The notes: generated from the sequence alone by a model not told the origin. Shown: positions 50,000-58,715, numbered from the stretch's first letter. The stretch is DNA of 64,000 nt from JdFR-22 sp964534325 (GCA_964534325.1 CAZHOR010000006.1:55345-119344), one strand, 5' to 3'. Made by a program: numbers and translations.

Positions 50000-50690
50000 A
50001 CCCCATCAATGGGATAAGGCAGAGAAATTACTGGTATTCGCTTTGTCCCCCATACTATTTATTTTTCTTACTAATTTTAAATTTATTAATACTTTTAGTT
50101 ACTAAATGATATTTAAGTGTTACGTATTTTAAATATCTGCCTCTTCTCCAATTTTTGGAGGGAGGTGGATCCACCTTAGTTCAAAGGTTTAATTTAGATT
50201 AGAATAGTGGTTACGGCGTAACCGAGGAGAATAGGTTACTAAATGTTTATCCAATCTGTGTAAAGCTTTCAACAACAAAAGAGACGATTAAGAATCTCAT
50301 GGTTAAGATAAGGAACATATCAAAAAAGAGAATCTAGAGCTACTGCCACTCCCTGTATGATTGCTTTGACTGTATTAAGTTCTTGAAATAATAATCACTC
50401 CATCTAAGGTTCTGAGAAAGCTCACTTACCCCTCAATTTAATTCTTCTCAGATGGCTTGTTTATATTATTCCATGGGTAATCTGTGTATTGTGAATCTAG
50501 GTGAATTGGCTTACATTGCTGAAGATCCCACTTTATTTTACCGAACATCCTAGCCTATGCCCCTCTATTCCGCAGGGTTTGGGAAATGCGGGGTGGTGGG
50601 AGGGTGTTGGTGGTGAACAGTGTGTTATTAACTGCCTATTGCTGTAGAAAACATATTGAAACACTTCCCTAAATTTGGAGAAGAGCCTTT
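50000..50690. other. 690-bp region without convincing genes
   Basis: The stretch is AT-rich and holds the palindrome GGTTAC-GGC-GTAACC at 50209-50223. A G-rich run near 50588-50613 has three G-tracts of three or more. A short open frame at 50533-50742 shows no coding character. It may be remnant sequence with promoter elements for the tfb-like gene. Confidence 0.45.
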
Positions 50691-50801
50691 TCAGCTCTCT
50701 TCGTAAAATTCGCATTCGTCTGGGTCTTTTAAGCAATTCCATTCAAGGCACTGGTTGTAGTTTTTACATTTTTTACAGTCCTTATCCTTATCTATCAGCA
50801 T
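50691..50801 (-). CDS. 36-aa cysteine-rich microprotein
   Basis: MLIDKDKDCKKCKNYNQCLE followed by WNCLKDPDECEFYEES. It has five cysteines (C-x2-C-x5-C-x4-C-x6-C) and an acidic tail. AGGAGG lies directly before the ATG, closer than usual. It is the third gene of the GSMT operon, 10 bp after the zinc-ribbon gene. Metal binding is likely; the family is not recognised. Confidence 0.5.
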   Translation of the reverse strand: MLIDKDKDCKKCKNYNQCLEWNCLKDPDECEFYEES

Positions 50802-50811
50802 CCCTCCTAAC

Positions 50812-50976
50812 TCAAACTAAGAATAACCATAGCGTACATCTATAGCAGAGAGCGAATCCCGTTTTCAACTCAAATAGGGGGCTGCCACACCTTGGACAGT
50901 TTATACTACTCTCAATCTCTTCACGTTCACAGGTAGAATTGTTCTCTCTCCAAATCGTGTTCACTTTTGCTTCCAT
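50812..50976 (-). CDS. 54-aa zinc-ribbon protein
   Basis: The C-terminal half reads NCPRCGSPLFELKTGFALCYRCTLW, a complete four-Cys zinc ribbon. The ATG at 50976 lies inside the end of the GSMT gene with GAGG 7 bp upstream, and the 16-bp overlap is in a different frame. It is probably translated by coupling. Function unknown. Confidence 0.6.
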   Translation of the reverse strand: MEAKVNTIWRENNSTCEREEIESSINCPRCGSPLFELKTGFALCYRCTLWLFLV

Positions 50977-51794
50977 TCTGCAACCTCTTGTTTTGTGTCT
51001 TCATATTCTTTTTCAGCTATGTGGATAAAGAAATCAGGGTCTTCTTCCCGGTATGTTTCTTTGAAATCCCCGTAGGTTTCTATGTTCCGGAAACCAACTT
51101 CTCTCATTAACCTTCTCACATAGTCTTTTCTCAAGGGATACATATTCAGGTGAAATACTTGGTTATCTGGGAACTCGTATCTAAATCGGGTTAGGCCTTC
51201 GTCCACGTGCTCGGGATAGACGGAGATGTTGTCTCCACAGTAGTAGTAGGTGTGCTTGCTGGAATAACCTCGACCCAAAATAGCATCGTAGTTTCGCTGA
51301 TCCATGATGAGAACTCCATTGTGTTTCAATCTGGCATAAAATTCTGCCAGAGTTCTCCTCCTATCCCATTCACTGAACAAGTGGGTGAATGAGTTGCCCA
51401 GGCAAATTATGGCGTCAAACTCTTCCTGGATGTCCTGGCTCAACCACCGCCAGTCCGCATTGACAGTACGTAATATGAGGCCATATTTTTTACCGTTCTC
51501 AAACGCTTTGGCCAGCATAGCCGGGCTGCCATCCACGCTGATGACGTCAAAACCCTCCAGCATTAATCTAACAGAATGAAAACCTGTGCCTGTAGCAGCA
51601 TCAAGAACTCTTATGGTCTTTCTTTCCCGCAACTGCTCAATAAAGAACCTTCCCTCACTTTTAGCTCTAGTTTCCCAATCTATAAGCTCATCCCATTTTT
51701 CAGCAAAACTATCCACGTACTCATCAACGTAATGATCAGTTTCACGGACAGCTATGGGGTCTGTACCAAAATCTTGTTCCTCCTTACCATTCAT
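50961..51794 (-). CDS. gsmt: Glycine/sarcosine N-methyltransferase (betaine synthesis)
   Basis: A 277-aa methyltransferase. The sequence HYVDEYVDSFAEKWDELIDWETRA, motif I VLDAATGTGFHSVRLMLEGFDV, DGSPAMLAKAFENGK, ADWRWL, ICLGNSFTHLFSEWDRR, MDQRNYDAIL and HTYYYCGDN closely follows halophile GSMT enzymes. These methylate glycine to sarcosine and dimethylglycine with SAM. The partner dimethylglycine methyltransferase is not adjacent. The ATG at 51794 is preferred (GGTG 6 bp upstream) over 51824. It is divergent from nikR. Confidence 0.88.
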   Translation of the reverse strand: MNGKEEQDFGTDPIAVRETDHYVDEYVDSFAEKWDELIDWETRAKSEGRFFIEQLRERKTIRVLDAATGTGFHSVRLMLEGFDVISVDGSPAMLAKAFENGKKYGLILRTVNADWRWLSQDIQEEFDAIICLGNSFTHLFSEWDRRRTLAEFYARLKHNGVLIMDQRNYDAILGRGYSSKHTYYYCGDNISVYPEHVDEGLTRFRYEFPDNQVFHLNMYPLRKDYVRRLMREVGFRNIETYGDFKETYREEDPDFFIHIAEKEYEDTKQEVAEWKQK

Positions 51795-51903
51795 ATTTAC
51801 ACCCACAAGATCAAAGGCTTGCATAAGCCTTTTCGTAACTAAAATCCTTCAGCTAAAGAGCGCATATCCTTCATATTTATAGTTGCCCAACTAATTAGCG
51901 ATT

Positions 51904-51921
51904 GTTAACCAAATGGTTAAC
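51904..51921. promoter_or_regulatory. GTTAACC-AAAT-GGTTAAC palindrome in the nikR/GSMT promoter region
   Basis: A perfect 7-bp inverted repeat with a 4-bp spacer lies 54 bp upstream of nikR. A weaker TTAACTAAA-N16-TGTTATTAA match to the operator pattern overlaps it (51917-51950). It may mediate nikR autoregulation or belong to the divergent gene. Similar TTAACC/GGTTAA arms occur at 24364-24400 in the integrated element. Confidence 0.45.
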
Positions 51922-51974
51922 TAAATGTAGAGTATGAAAAATGTTATTAAAGGTAACACTTAATATTAAGAATT

Positions 51975-52382
51975 ATGGAGATTACGAGACTTGGTGTTAG
52001 CTTACCTAAAAACTTGCTTGAACAATTTGACAAAACCATAACTTCCAGAGGTTATGCCTCAAGAAGTGATGCCATACGAGATGCAATAAGGAATTACCTC
52101 TTGGAGTACGAGTGGCTGGAGAAAGAAGGTGGAGATATAGTGGGAGTGATAAACGTGATGTACAATCATCATCACAAAGGCACCAGCGACGCTATAGTCT
52201 CTCTCCAGCACGACTACGGGGACGTGATAGTCTCTACCATGCACATCCACCTAAATGAAGACAACTGCCTGGAAATGGTCATAGTCAAAGGAGAAATGGA
52301 AGGCATAAAAAGGCTGGTAGACAAAATAACCACTACAAAAGGAATAGACAACGTCAAACTAATAACAGCAGTCAAAGAATAA
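51975..52382 (+). CDS. nikR: Nickel-responsive regulator NikR
   Basis: A 135-aa protein. The N-terminal ribbon-helix-helix (ITRLGVSLPKNLLEQFDKTITSRGYASRSDAIRDAIR) binds DNA. The C-terminal ACT-like domain carries the Ni ligands: His in MYNHHHKGTSD, HIHLNEDNCLEM (His-x-His and Cys). It senses Ni and represses uptake genes. It is placed between the two metal-import gene sets and is the natural binder of the shared operator. Its 3' 162 bp are duplicated at 56101. Confidence 0.96.
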   Translation: MEITRLGVSLPKNLLEQFDKTITSRGYASRSDAIRDAIRNYLLEYEWLEKEGGDIVGVINVMYNHHHKGTSDAIVSLQHDYGDVIVSTMHIHLNEDNCLEMVIVKGEMEGIKRLVDKITTTKGIDNVKLITAVKE

Positions 52383-52467
52383 CATGCGATTTACCTGTCA
52401 ATCTTTAAATCCTAAAGCCTTACAACTGACAAGACAGTAGATAATTTTATGTTATTTAAAAACCAGA
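52221..52467 (+). repeat. Long direct repeat, copy 1 (nikR 3' end plus downstream)
   Basis: 247 bp, from within nikR through its stop and 85 bp beyond, recurs at 56101-56347 with a constant offset of 3,880 bp and no gaps. The first 45 bp differ at about nine positions; the remaining 200 bp are nearly identical. The repeats bracket the FecCD-type importer. Confidence 0.9.
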
Positions 52468-52705
52468 TAGTAGTGAGTTGATTATTCTTTTGACCGCTTG
52501 TAGCCATTATTTTATTGGGTTTGCTGTGTATGATGGTGATTATTTATTAAAAAAGGAAATCTATGTAAGTTTTTTTGAGGTAATTTTAGATGAGTACTTG
52601 GTAGGGATAAGGAGTATTACCCTGACTTTATCCAAGTCTTTGCTGAGGACATCTATTCTGACGACCTGGATATGTTTGTGTTACTGATTCGATGATAATT
52701 GTTAA

Positions 52706-52739
52706 TTAGTGCTAGGAAAATCTTTAATAGTAGCACTAA
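52706..52739. promoter_or_regulatory. Perfect 9-16-9 operator upstream of the FecCD-type importer
   Basis: TTAGTGCTA (52706-52714) and TAGCACTAA (52731-52739) form a perfect inverted repeat with a 16-bp spacer. The spacer holds TCTTTAATA, a possible TATA box, so binding would block initiation. The layout equals that of the nickel-operon site at 46484. It is 110 bp upstream of the permease start. Confidence 0.7.
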
Positions 52740-52848
52740 GTAAGATAAGTTACGACCCAATTAATAAAGTGGGGGATAAGAGTATGGTATGTCTCATAAG
52801 ATGGAGGTTTCGGTAGAATAGAGTTGGATTAACGGTCTGGAGTGAATC

Positions 52849-53895
52849 ATGTCTGAAGAAGTACTGGCCAGGTATAGGGAGTTTGCAGGAAAGAAACTGT
52901 TATTTAGTATAATATCGATTTTACTCCTTTTTATGCTGTCAATTGCTTCAATAGTTTATGGGCCAGTCAATATTCCGGTTTCTGAAGTTTTTTCAGTGAT
53001 TACAGGACAATATTCTGGAGACCAGAATTTTTACAACATTATCTGGAGTATTAGGCTTCCTCAGGTTTTAACTGCTATTGCAGCTGGCGCGGGACTAGCG
53101 ATATCTGGAGCAGTTATGCAGAGTGTGTTGAGGAATCCTCTGGGCTCACCATTTACTTTAGGTATTTCACACGCAGCAGCTTTTGGTGCAGCTTTCTCCA
53201 TAATCGCTTTGGGGGCGGGGACCATGCAGAGCAGTAGTGCCGATGCAGTGATCCTCAATAATCACTACATCACTACCATATCTGCTTTCGTATGGTCACT
53301 GGTTTCCACATTGATCATAATAGCTCTGGCCACCTACAAGAGAGCTACACCAGAAACCATGATCCTTACCGGGGTAGCTCTCGGTTCCCTATTCACTGCA
53401 GGTATAACGGCCATGCATTACTTTGCCAGTGATGAAGAGCTGGCGGCAATGGTTTTCTGGACATTTGGGGATGTTGGGAGGACTAATTGGCAAGAATTGG
53501 GCCTTATGACAGCGTTAGTGATTCCTTCGGCTATTTATTTTGCTTATAACAGTTGGAACTACAACGCACTGGATTCAGGAGATGAAACGGCCAAGAGCCT
53601 TGGCGTGAATGTTGAAAAATTGAGGATCAAGGGCATGCTCCTCGCTTCACTGGTGACCGCGTTGATAGTGTCTTTTGTGGGTATCATTGGGTTCATGGGG
53701 CTAGTGGTTCCCCATATTGTGCGCAAAATAGTAGGAGGTAATGAGATGTTCCTACTCCCTTCATCATGTCTTTTGGGGGGCTTGCTGCTGCTTGCTTCTG
53801 CTACTGCTGCCAGAAATTTGTTTGCTCCTGTAGTTCTTCCGGTCGGAATTCTAACTTCGTTCTTAGGAGCTCCCCTGTTCATATACTTAGTTTAG
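52849..53895 (+). CDS. FecCD-type metal-chelate ABC transporter permease
   Basis: A 348-aa permease with about ten membrane helices. Family motifs are IIWSIRLPQVLTAIAAGAGLAISGAVMQSVLRNPLGSPFTLGISHAAAFGA near residues 65-115, LGVNVEKLRIKG, and GIIGFMGLVVPHIVRKIVGGNEMFLLPSS near 280. It imports Fe-siderophores, cobalamin or other metal chelates. The shared operator and nearby nikR suggest nickel or a Ni chelate (inference). GGAGTGA precedes the ATG. Confidence 0.9.
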   Translation: MSEEVLARYREFAGKKLLFSIISILLLFMLSIASIVYGPVNIPVSEVFSVITGQYSGDQNFYNIIWSIRLPQVLTAIAAGAGLAISGAVMQSVLRNPLGSPFTLGISHAAAFGAAFSIIALGAGTMQSSSADAVILNNHYITTISAFVWSLVSTLIIIALATYKRATPETMILTGVALGSLFTAGITAMHYFASDEELAAMVFWTFGDVGRTNWQELGLMTALVIPSAIYFAYNSWNYNALDSGDETAKSLGVNVEKLRIKGMLLASLVTALIVSFVGIIGFMGLVVPHIVRKIVGGNEMFLLPSSCLLGGLLLLASATAARNLFAPVVLPVGILTSFLGAPLFIYLV

Positions 53896-53917
53896 TAGTA
53901 AAAGGGAGGGAGTACTG

Positions 53918-54691
53918 GTGAAGATAAAGGTCAGTGGAGTGGAATTCAGCTTTAACGGGTCTCAAGTATTAAATGACGTGAACCTGGATGTGGGTAGTGG
54001 AGACGTATTGGGTATAGTAGGACCTAATGGCTCTGGAAAAACCACTCTTCTGAGGTGCATCAACCGAATCCTGAAACCTAGGGCAGGCAGTATTTTAATA
54101 GACGGACAGGAGCTAAAAACCCTAGGTCAAGAGGATATCGCCAGGAGAATCGGCTATGTACCTCAAACAGAGAACAAAACTTTTCCTGCAACTGTCTTCG
54201 ACTCAGTTTTGATGGGCAGGAAGCCGCACATAAACTGGAAACCCGGTGACAGAGACCTTGAGATAGTTTCTAATGTTATAAAGAAGCTGGGACTGGAATC
54301 GCTGGCCATGCGGGATATAACTGAGTTGAGTGGTGGCCAGAAACAAAAGGTAGTGATGGCCAGAGCCCTCGCCCAGGAACCACAGGTATTGTTGCTTGAT
54401 GAACCCACAAGTAGTCTGGATCTTAAACACCAAATGGAGGTTATGAACATAGCAAAGGCCCAGACTGAAGACGGAGTCTCCGTGGTGATGGCTATCCATG
54501 ACCTGAATCTGGCGGCCAGATACAGCGACAAAATCGTCATGCTGAAAGACGGTTATATCCTCCATGCAGGCGGGACAGAGATACTTACTCCGGATAAAAT
54601 AGAATCAGTTTACGAGGTTAAAGTACAGGTGAGGAATGAGTCGGGCAAAATCTGGGTCATGCCTGAAGAACCATTGGAAAGCGGAGCCTAA
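53918..54691 (+). CDS. FepC/BtuD-type ABC transporter ATPase
   Basis: A 257-aa ATPase starting at GTG with GGGAGGG upstream. Walker A is GIVGPNGSGKTTLLRCINRILKP, the signature is ELSGGQKQKVVMARALAQEP, Walker B is VLLLDEPTSSLDLKHQ and the H-loop is VMAIHDLNLAARY. It pairs with the FecCD permease 22 bp upstream and supplies energy for chelate import. Confidence 0.93.
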   Translation: MKIKVSGVEFSFNGSQVLNDVNLDVGSGDVLGIVGPNGSGKTTLLRCINRILKPRAGSILIDGQELKTLGQEDIARRIGYVPQTENKTFPATVFDSVLMGRKPHINWKPGDRDLEIVSNVIKKLGLESLAMRDITELSGGQKQKVVMARALAQEPQVLLLDEPTSSLDLKHQMEVMNIAKAQTEDGVSVVMAIHDLNLAARYSDKIVMLKDGYILHAGGTEILTPDKIESVYEVKVQVRNESGKIWVMPEEPLESGA

Positions 54692-54769
54692 CTAAAACCA
54701 TCACTTACACATGGAATTAGAAATAGAAAAAGGAAATAAATGTGATAGGATTTCGAGTGCGAAAATGTT

Positions 54770-54874
54770 ATGGCCACTAGAATTGTGGAGAAGGGCAGAG
54801 AGAAGCTCTACATCCCCTGTGCGGGTGAAGATTATCACGAGTTAGATTGTGGAGGTATAACTCACATGAGGTGA
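54770..54874 (+). CDS. 34-aa Cys/His microprotein in the importer operon
   Basis: MATRIVEKGREKLYIPCAGE followed by DYHELDCGGITHMR. The CAGEDYHELDC spacing could bind a metal. It sits between the ATPase and binding-protein genes and its stop overlaps the ribosome-binding site of the latter, as for a coupled leader gene. No clear ribosome-binding site precedes its own ATG. It could be a control peptide or a chance frame. Confidence 0.35.
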   Translation: MATRIVEKGREKLYIPCAGEDYHELDCGGITHMR

Positions 54875-54878
54875 TTAT

Positions 54879-55988
54879 GTGGACAAAAAATTAACTATAT
54901 TGATTGGTGTAGTAGTCGTGGTTGCAGCGATTGGAATAGGTCTGATATTTGCGAATTCAGGAGAAAAAAGAACTGAAGAGCAGGCAGACACAGTAACTGT
55001 CACTGATATGACAGGTAGAGAAGTCGAAGTACCAAAAGAGGTTAATGAAACTATTGCATTAGGTTCTGGAGCATTGAGATTGGTTACACTTCTAAAAGCA
55101 ACTGATAAAGTTATAGGTGTAGAACAGACGGAAAAGGAGGATCCGGATCGACCATACCAGTATGCTCATCCAGAATTATCTAAACTTCCCCTTATAGGAC
55201 CTGCCCATGGGGGAGATGCCGAGTTGATAGCTGCTAAAAATCCTGATGTAATTTTCTATACCAAGGGAGATTTTGCTGGAGGTGCAACTGCTGGAGAAGC
55301 TGAAGATTTACAGGATAAAACGGGAATCCCTGTAGTAGCGGTAATAGTTGGTGATTTAAGTGAAGATAGGGACACTTTTTATAATGCGTTAGAGATTATG
55401 GGAAACGTCTTAAATGAAGAGGAGAATGCTGAAGAAGTAATTCAATATATCGAATCTACAATTAAAGATCTCGAAAACAGGACAAAAGATATAAGGCCTG
55501 AAAACAAACCGAAAACTTATGTTGGGGGAACAGGCCATCATGGAAGTCATGGAATTGTCTCGACATATCCCAAATATACTCCATTTGAATTTGTCAATGC
55601 TAAACATGTCGCTGGTGATTTAGATGCAGGACATAAGATGGTCAGTAAGGAAAAAATTCTAGAATGGGATCCAGAGATTATTTTTATAGATGAGCATGGT
55701 TACTCGATAGTCAGGAATGAATTAAGAGGGCCTGTATATGACTCACTGAAAGCAGTACAGAATAAAGACGTTTACGGGATACTTCCCTATAAGTCATATA
55801 ATCGAAATTACGGATCAATTTTAGCTAATTCCTACTATATAGGGAAGATATTATATCCGGATAGATTTAGTGATGTAAATCCCGAGAAAAAAGCAGATGA
55901 AATTTACGAAAAGCTTGTCGGTGCCCCCGTTTATGAAAATATGAAAGATCATTTCGGAGGATTCAAACGGATCGAACAGCCTGAATAA
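54879..55988 (+). CDS. Metal-chelate ABC transporter substrate-binding protein
   Basis: A 369-aa protein starting at GTG with GAGGTGATT upstream. It has an N-terminal membrane anchor (LTILIGVVVVVAAIGIGLIFA) without a lipobox Cys. Type III binding-protein features follow: VTDMTGREVEVPKEVNETIALG, IAAKNPDVIFYTKG, ILEWDPEIIFIDEHG and NKDVYGILPY. His-rich GGTGHHGSHG near residue 215 may bind metal. It is presumed to deliver the chelate to the FecCD permease. Confidence 0.88.
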   Translation: MDKKLTILIGVVVVVAAIGIGLIFANSGEKRTEEQADTVTVTDMTGREVEVPKEVNETIALGSGALRLVTLLKATDKVIGVEQTEKEDPDRPYQYAHPELSKLPLIGPAHGGDAELIAAKNPDVIFYTKGDFAGGATAGEAEDLQDKTGIPVVAVIVGDLSEDRDTFYNALEIMGNVLNEEENAEEVIQYIESTIKDLENRTKDIRPENKPKTYVGGTGHHGSHGIVSTYPKYTPFEFVNAKHVAGDLDAGHKMVSKEKILEWDPEIIFIDEHGYSIVRNELRGPVYDSLKAVQNKDVYGILPYKSYNRNYGSILANSYYIGKILYPDRFSDVNPEKKADEIYEKLVGAPVYENMKDHFGGFKRIEQPE

Positions 55989-56014
55989 CGCTGAAGGTAA
56001 AAAGAGGAACTCAC

Positions 56015-56101
56015 ATGTCGATGGAAAAAGAAAGTGATTCAAATGAGGGATTACTAGAGAGATACAAAGAGTACGCCGATAAACGATTCATTTCTTTTTA
56101 G
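56015..56101 (+). pseudogene. Truncated N-terminus of a second FecCD-type permease
   Basis: The 28 codons MSMEKESDSNEGLLERYKEY then ADKRFISF resemble the start of the permease at 52849 (EEVLARYREFAGKKLLFS). The frame hits a stop exactly where the nikR-derived repeat begins (56101). It follows the binding-protein gene by 26 bp. A second permease gene was evidently cut off by recombination at the repeat. Confidence 0.65.
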
Positions 56102-56262
56102 ACGTAATAGTATCCACTATGCACATACATCTCAACGAAGACAACTGCCTAGAAATGGTCATAGTCAAAGGAGAAATGAAAGGCATAAAAAGGCTGGTAG
56201 ACAAAATAACCACCACCAAAGGAATAGACAACGTCAAACTAATAACAGCAGTCAAAGAATAA
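56101..56262 (+). pseudogene. nikR 3' fragment (repeat copy 2)
   Basis: This encodes the NikR C-terminal part (VIVSTMHIHLNEDNCLEMVI onward to TAVKE) with no start or DNA-binding domain. The direct repeat continues to 56347 beyond the stop. Substitutions concentrate in the first 45 bp, mostly silent, whereas the rest is almost unchanged, which suggests gene conversion of the distal part. Confidence 0.85.
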
Positions 56263-56347
56263 CATGCGATTTACCTGTCAATCTTTAAATCCTAAAGCCT
56301 TACAACTGACAAGACAGTAGATAATTTTATGTTATTTAAAAACCAGA
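56101..56347 (+). repeat. Long direct repeat, copy 2
   Basis: The partner of 52221-52467, offset 3,880 bp, ungapped, ending at the shared AACCAGA. Downstream sequences differ completely after this point. Recombination between copies would excise or duplicate the whole FecCD-type importer. Confidence 0.9.
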
Positions 56348-56620
56348 AACGAGCATTAAATAACTCCCAAAACTCAATACTTCAATACTTTTCTGCACTA
56401 CATTTATGCTAGAAAACCGTAGTTTAAGTGTAACTGACAGCTGCAACATTTTGTAGAAACACTCGTTTAAAAACCCCTATACTGAAAATTCGCCCTCATT
56501 TATATATTGATACTCCAATTTCTCATCGTTTAAGAAGGAAATGTTTCTTAAACAATCTGACCCCCAATTTTTGAACTTTTAAGTATTTTTTAATCTACAT
56601 ATCTACGTCGGTGAAGTTAA

Positions 56621-56866
56621 ATGAGCTCGAAAAGTTTGTATTCAACCAACTTAATTACTTCAATGGGAGTTCATCTTGATGATCAGGCCAGAGAGTATCT
56701 CAGAAGATACGACCATGTAGTTAAGGAGATCGTTCATAATGGGTTTTTAGAGAATAAAACTTTAGGAGAAGCAGTAAATTTTCTTGAAATTGATTTATTG
56801 ACTCTACTGAACGTTCTGGGAGAGCTGAAAAAGCTAAAAATAATCAAAGAGATAAAAATCAAATGA
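56621..56866 (+). CDS. 81-aa hypothetical protein
   Basis: A soluble helical protein (MGVHLDDQAREYLRRYDHVVKEIVH, then LGELKKLKIIKEIKIK). The C-terminal half could be a winged-helix fragment (NKTLGEAVNFLEIDLLTLLNVL). A GGTGAAG site precedes the ATG. It converges with mutL. Family not recognised. Confidence 0.55.
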   Translation: MSSKSLYSTNLITSMGVHLDDQAREYLRRYDHVVKEIVHNGFLENKTLGEAVNFLEIDLLTLLNVLGELKKLKIIKEIKIK

Positions 56867-56885
56867 ATGGCTTCTGTGCTTCATT

Positions 56886-58715
56886 TTATTTCTTTTTAAA
56901 CATACTGTCTAGTTCATTTCTTGTAAGGGGTAACGTGGTAGGTCGGCCATGTGGACAGGTAGAGGGGTTTTCTGTATTTCTAAGCTGAATGATCAAATTT
57001 TGCATTTGTTCTGTGGTGCATACATTACCTGATTTTATAGCGCTTTTACATGCTATTGTCTTGCACATTTGGTCGTATCTACCTACATCGGTTTTAACCC
57101 GACCAGCGGACAGGATTTCTGAGATCAGGTCATGTATAATATCCGTGTTTTCGACTTCTCCAAATATGGTAGGTACAGAGGTTACGATATAGGTATTAGA
57201 TCCGAAATCAGATATTGCAAAACCCAAATCCTCAAGATACGGTATGTATTCCTCCATCAAAACCTTCTCTTTCACACTTAGTTCCAGCGTGACAGGTGTG
57301 ATAAGTTCTTGGCGTGAAATATTATTTCCTTTTCGAATATGCTCATACATTATGCGCTCGTGAGCAGCATGCTGGTCAATCAGAACAAGCTCCGAATTTA
57401 ACTCGGCAACTATATAGGTATCATACACCTGGCTCAATACCCTTATGTCTCCAATATCAGACCCTGCTTGTGACCTGTTGGCACTGGAGCCCTGGAAGGA
57501 TTTTTCAGACTGCCTTAGACGGTTTTCAGTATCCATGACGTTTGGCGAAGGATATTTTTCCCGGGATGAATCAGCTCCGCTACCAGATACACCGTATCTT
57601 TCAGGTCTTTCAGCGAGGATATCATCTGTTTCGAGCGTATCCATTTCGTTAATGGCAATTTGAGCAGATTTATCGGTTGACTCTTCTTTGTCCTTACTTT
57701 TGAGTGAGATCAGCTCTGCCTCTTCAAGTGCATTTTCAACTGCATTTGATATGGCATCTGTGATTTCCCGCTCATAGTTTAATCTTACATGACTCTTTCT
57801 GGGGTGGACATTGATATCAACTTCCTCAGGATTTATTGATAGATTTAAGACAGCTGCAGGGTATCGTCCTTTGGGTAGAAGGTTGTGATAACCGCGTCTC
57901 AACGCGTTGCTGATGGATCCGGACGTTACATTCCGTTTATTTATAAAGAAGGACTGGAAATCGGTTCCGCTTCTGCTGAATTCGGGTTTTGAAATATAGC
58001 CTGAGATGCTGATAAGCTGAAACTCATAGTTAATAGGTATCATGAGCTTGGAGACGTCACGTCCGAATACATGTACTACTGTATCAAACAGATTATCCGA
58101 GTGGGGTGATCGCAATACTGTTCTGCCGTTGCAGATGAGTTTAAATGATATATGGGGGTTCCCGAGTGCCTGTTTTGTAACCACATCTGTGATGTGAGCA
58201 AGCTCTGTACGCTCACTTTTAAGGTGTTTCCTGCGTGCAGGGGTGTTGTAGAACAAGTTCTCAACAACAACGGTGGTACCGGCTGAAGACCCTGTATCTG
58301 AAACGCTTTTGATTCCGTCAGGATGAACGGTAACCTTTGTTCCAGCCAGGTCATTTTTCTGTCTCGTAGTCAATTCAACGTTCGAAACTGATGCAATAGT
58401 TGTGAGGGCTTCTCCCCGGAATCCTAGAGTACTGGTATTATAAAGGTCTTCAAGTTTTCCGATTTTACTTGTCGCATGTCTAGTAAATCCAAGAACCGCA
58501 TCGTCACGACACATCCCGACACCGTTGTCTGCAACAAATAACTTCTCGGCACTCCCTCCTTCTACTCCTACTTTTATATCGGTAGCATTAGCGTCAATCG
58601 AATTCTCTACCAGCTCCTTGACAACAGATGCAGGTCGTTCAATAACTTCACCAGCTGCTATTTCATTCACAGTATTTTCATCAAGGACACGTATCTTAGC
58701 AGAATCCTCATTCAT
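56886..58715 (-). CDS. mutL: DNA mismatch repair protein MutL
   Basis: A 609-aa GHKL ATPase. IRVLDENTVNEIAAGEVIERPASVVKELVENSIDA, DNGVGM and HATSKI, GFRGEALTTIASVSNV and NLFYNTPAR are all canonical. The C-terminal dimerisation domain includes LVLIDQHAAHERIMYE and ACKSAIKSGN; the latter, with CPHGRPT, suggests the metal-dependent endonuclease type. The ATG at 58715 overlaps the mutS stop by 8 bp, so the pair is coupled. Archaeal MutSL are thought to come from bacteria. Confidence 0.95.
   Translation of the reverse strand: MNEDSAKIRVLDENTVNEIAAGEVIERPASVVKELVENSIDANATDIKVGVEGGSAEKLFVADNGVGMCRDDAVLGFTRHATSKIGKLEDLYNTSTLGFRGEALTTIASVSNVELTTRQKNDLAGTKVTVHPDGIKSVSDTGSSAGTTVVVENLFYNTPARRKHLKSERTELAHITDVVTKQALGNPHISFKLICNGRTVLRSPHSDNLFDTVVHVFGRDVSKLMIPINYEFQLISISGYISKPEFSRSGTDFQSFFINKRNVTSGSISNALRRGYHNLLPKGRYPAAVLNLSINPEEVDINVHPRKSHVRLNYEREITDAISNAVENALEEAELISLKSKDKEESTDKSAQIAINEMDTLETDDILAERPERYGVSGSGADSSREKYPSPNVMDTENRLRQSEKSFQGSSANRSQAGSDIGDIRVLSQVYDTYIVAELNSELVLIDQHAAHERIMYEHIRKGNNISRQELITPVTLELSVKEKVLMEEYIPYLEDLGFAISDFGSNTYIVTSVPTIFGEVENTDIIHDLISEILSAGRVKTDVGRYDQMCKTIACKSAIKSGNVCTTEQMQNLIIQLRNTENPSTCPHGRPTTLPLTRNELDSMFKKK

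Noticed and set aside
50533..50742. 69-codon frame and G-rich run (possible quadruplex) near 50588-50613
   Set aside because: The frame lacks coding features, and only three G-tracts of three or more are present, so neither is convincing.
52478..52687. 69-codon plus-strand frame after nikR
   Set aside because: It starts near the repeat end, has no ribosome-binding site, and its composition follows the AT-rich background.
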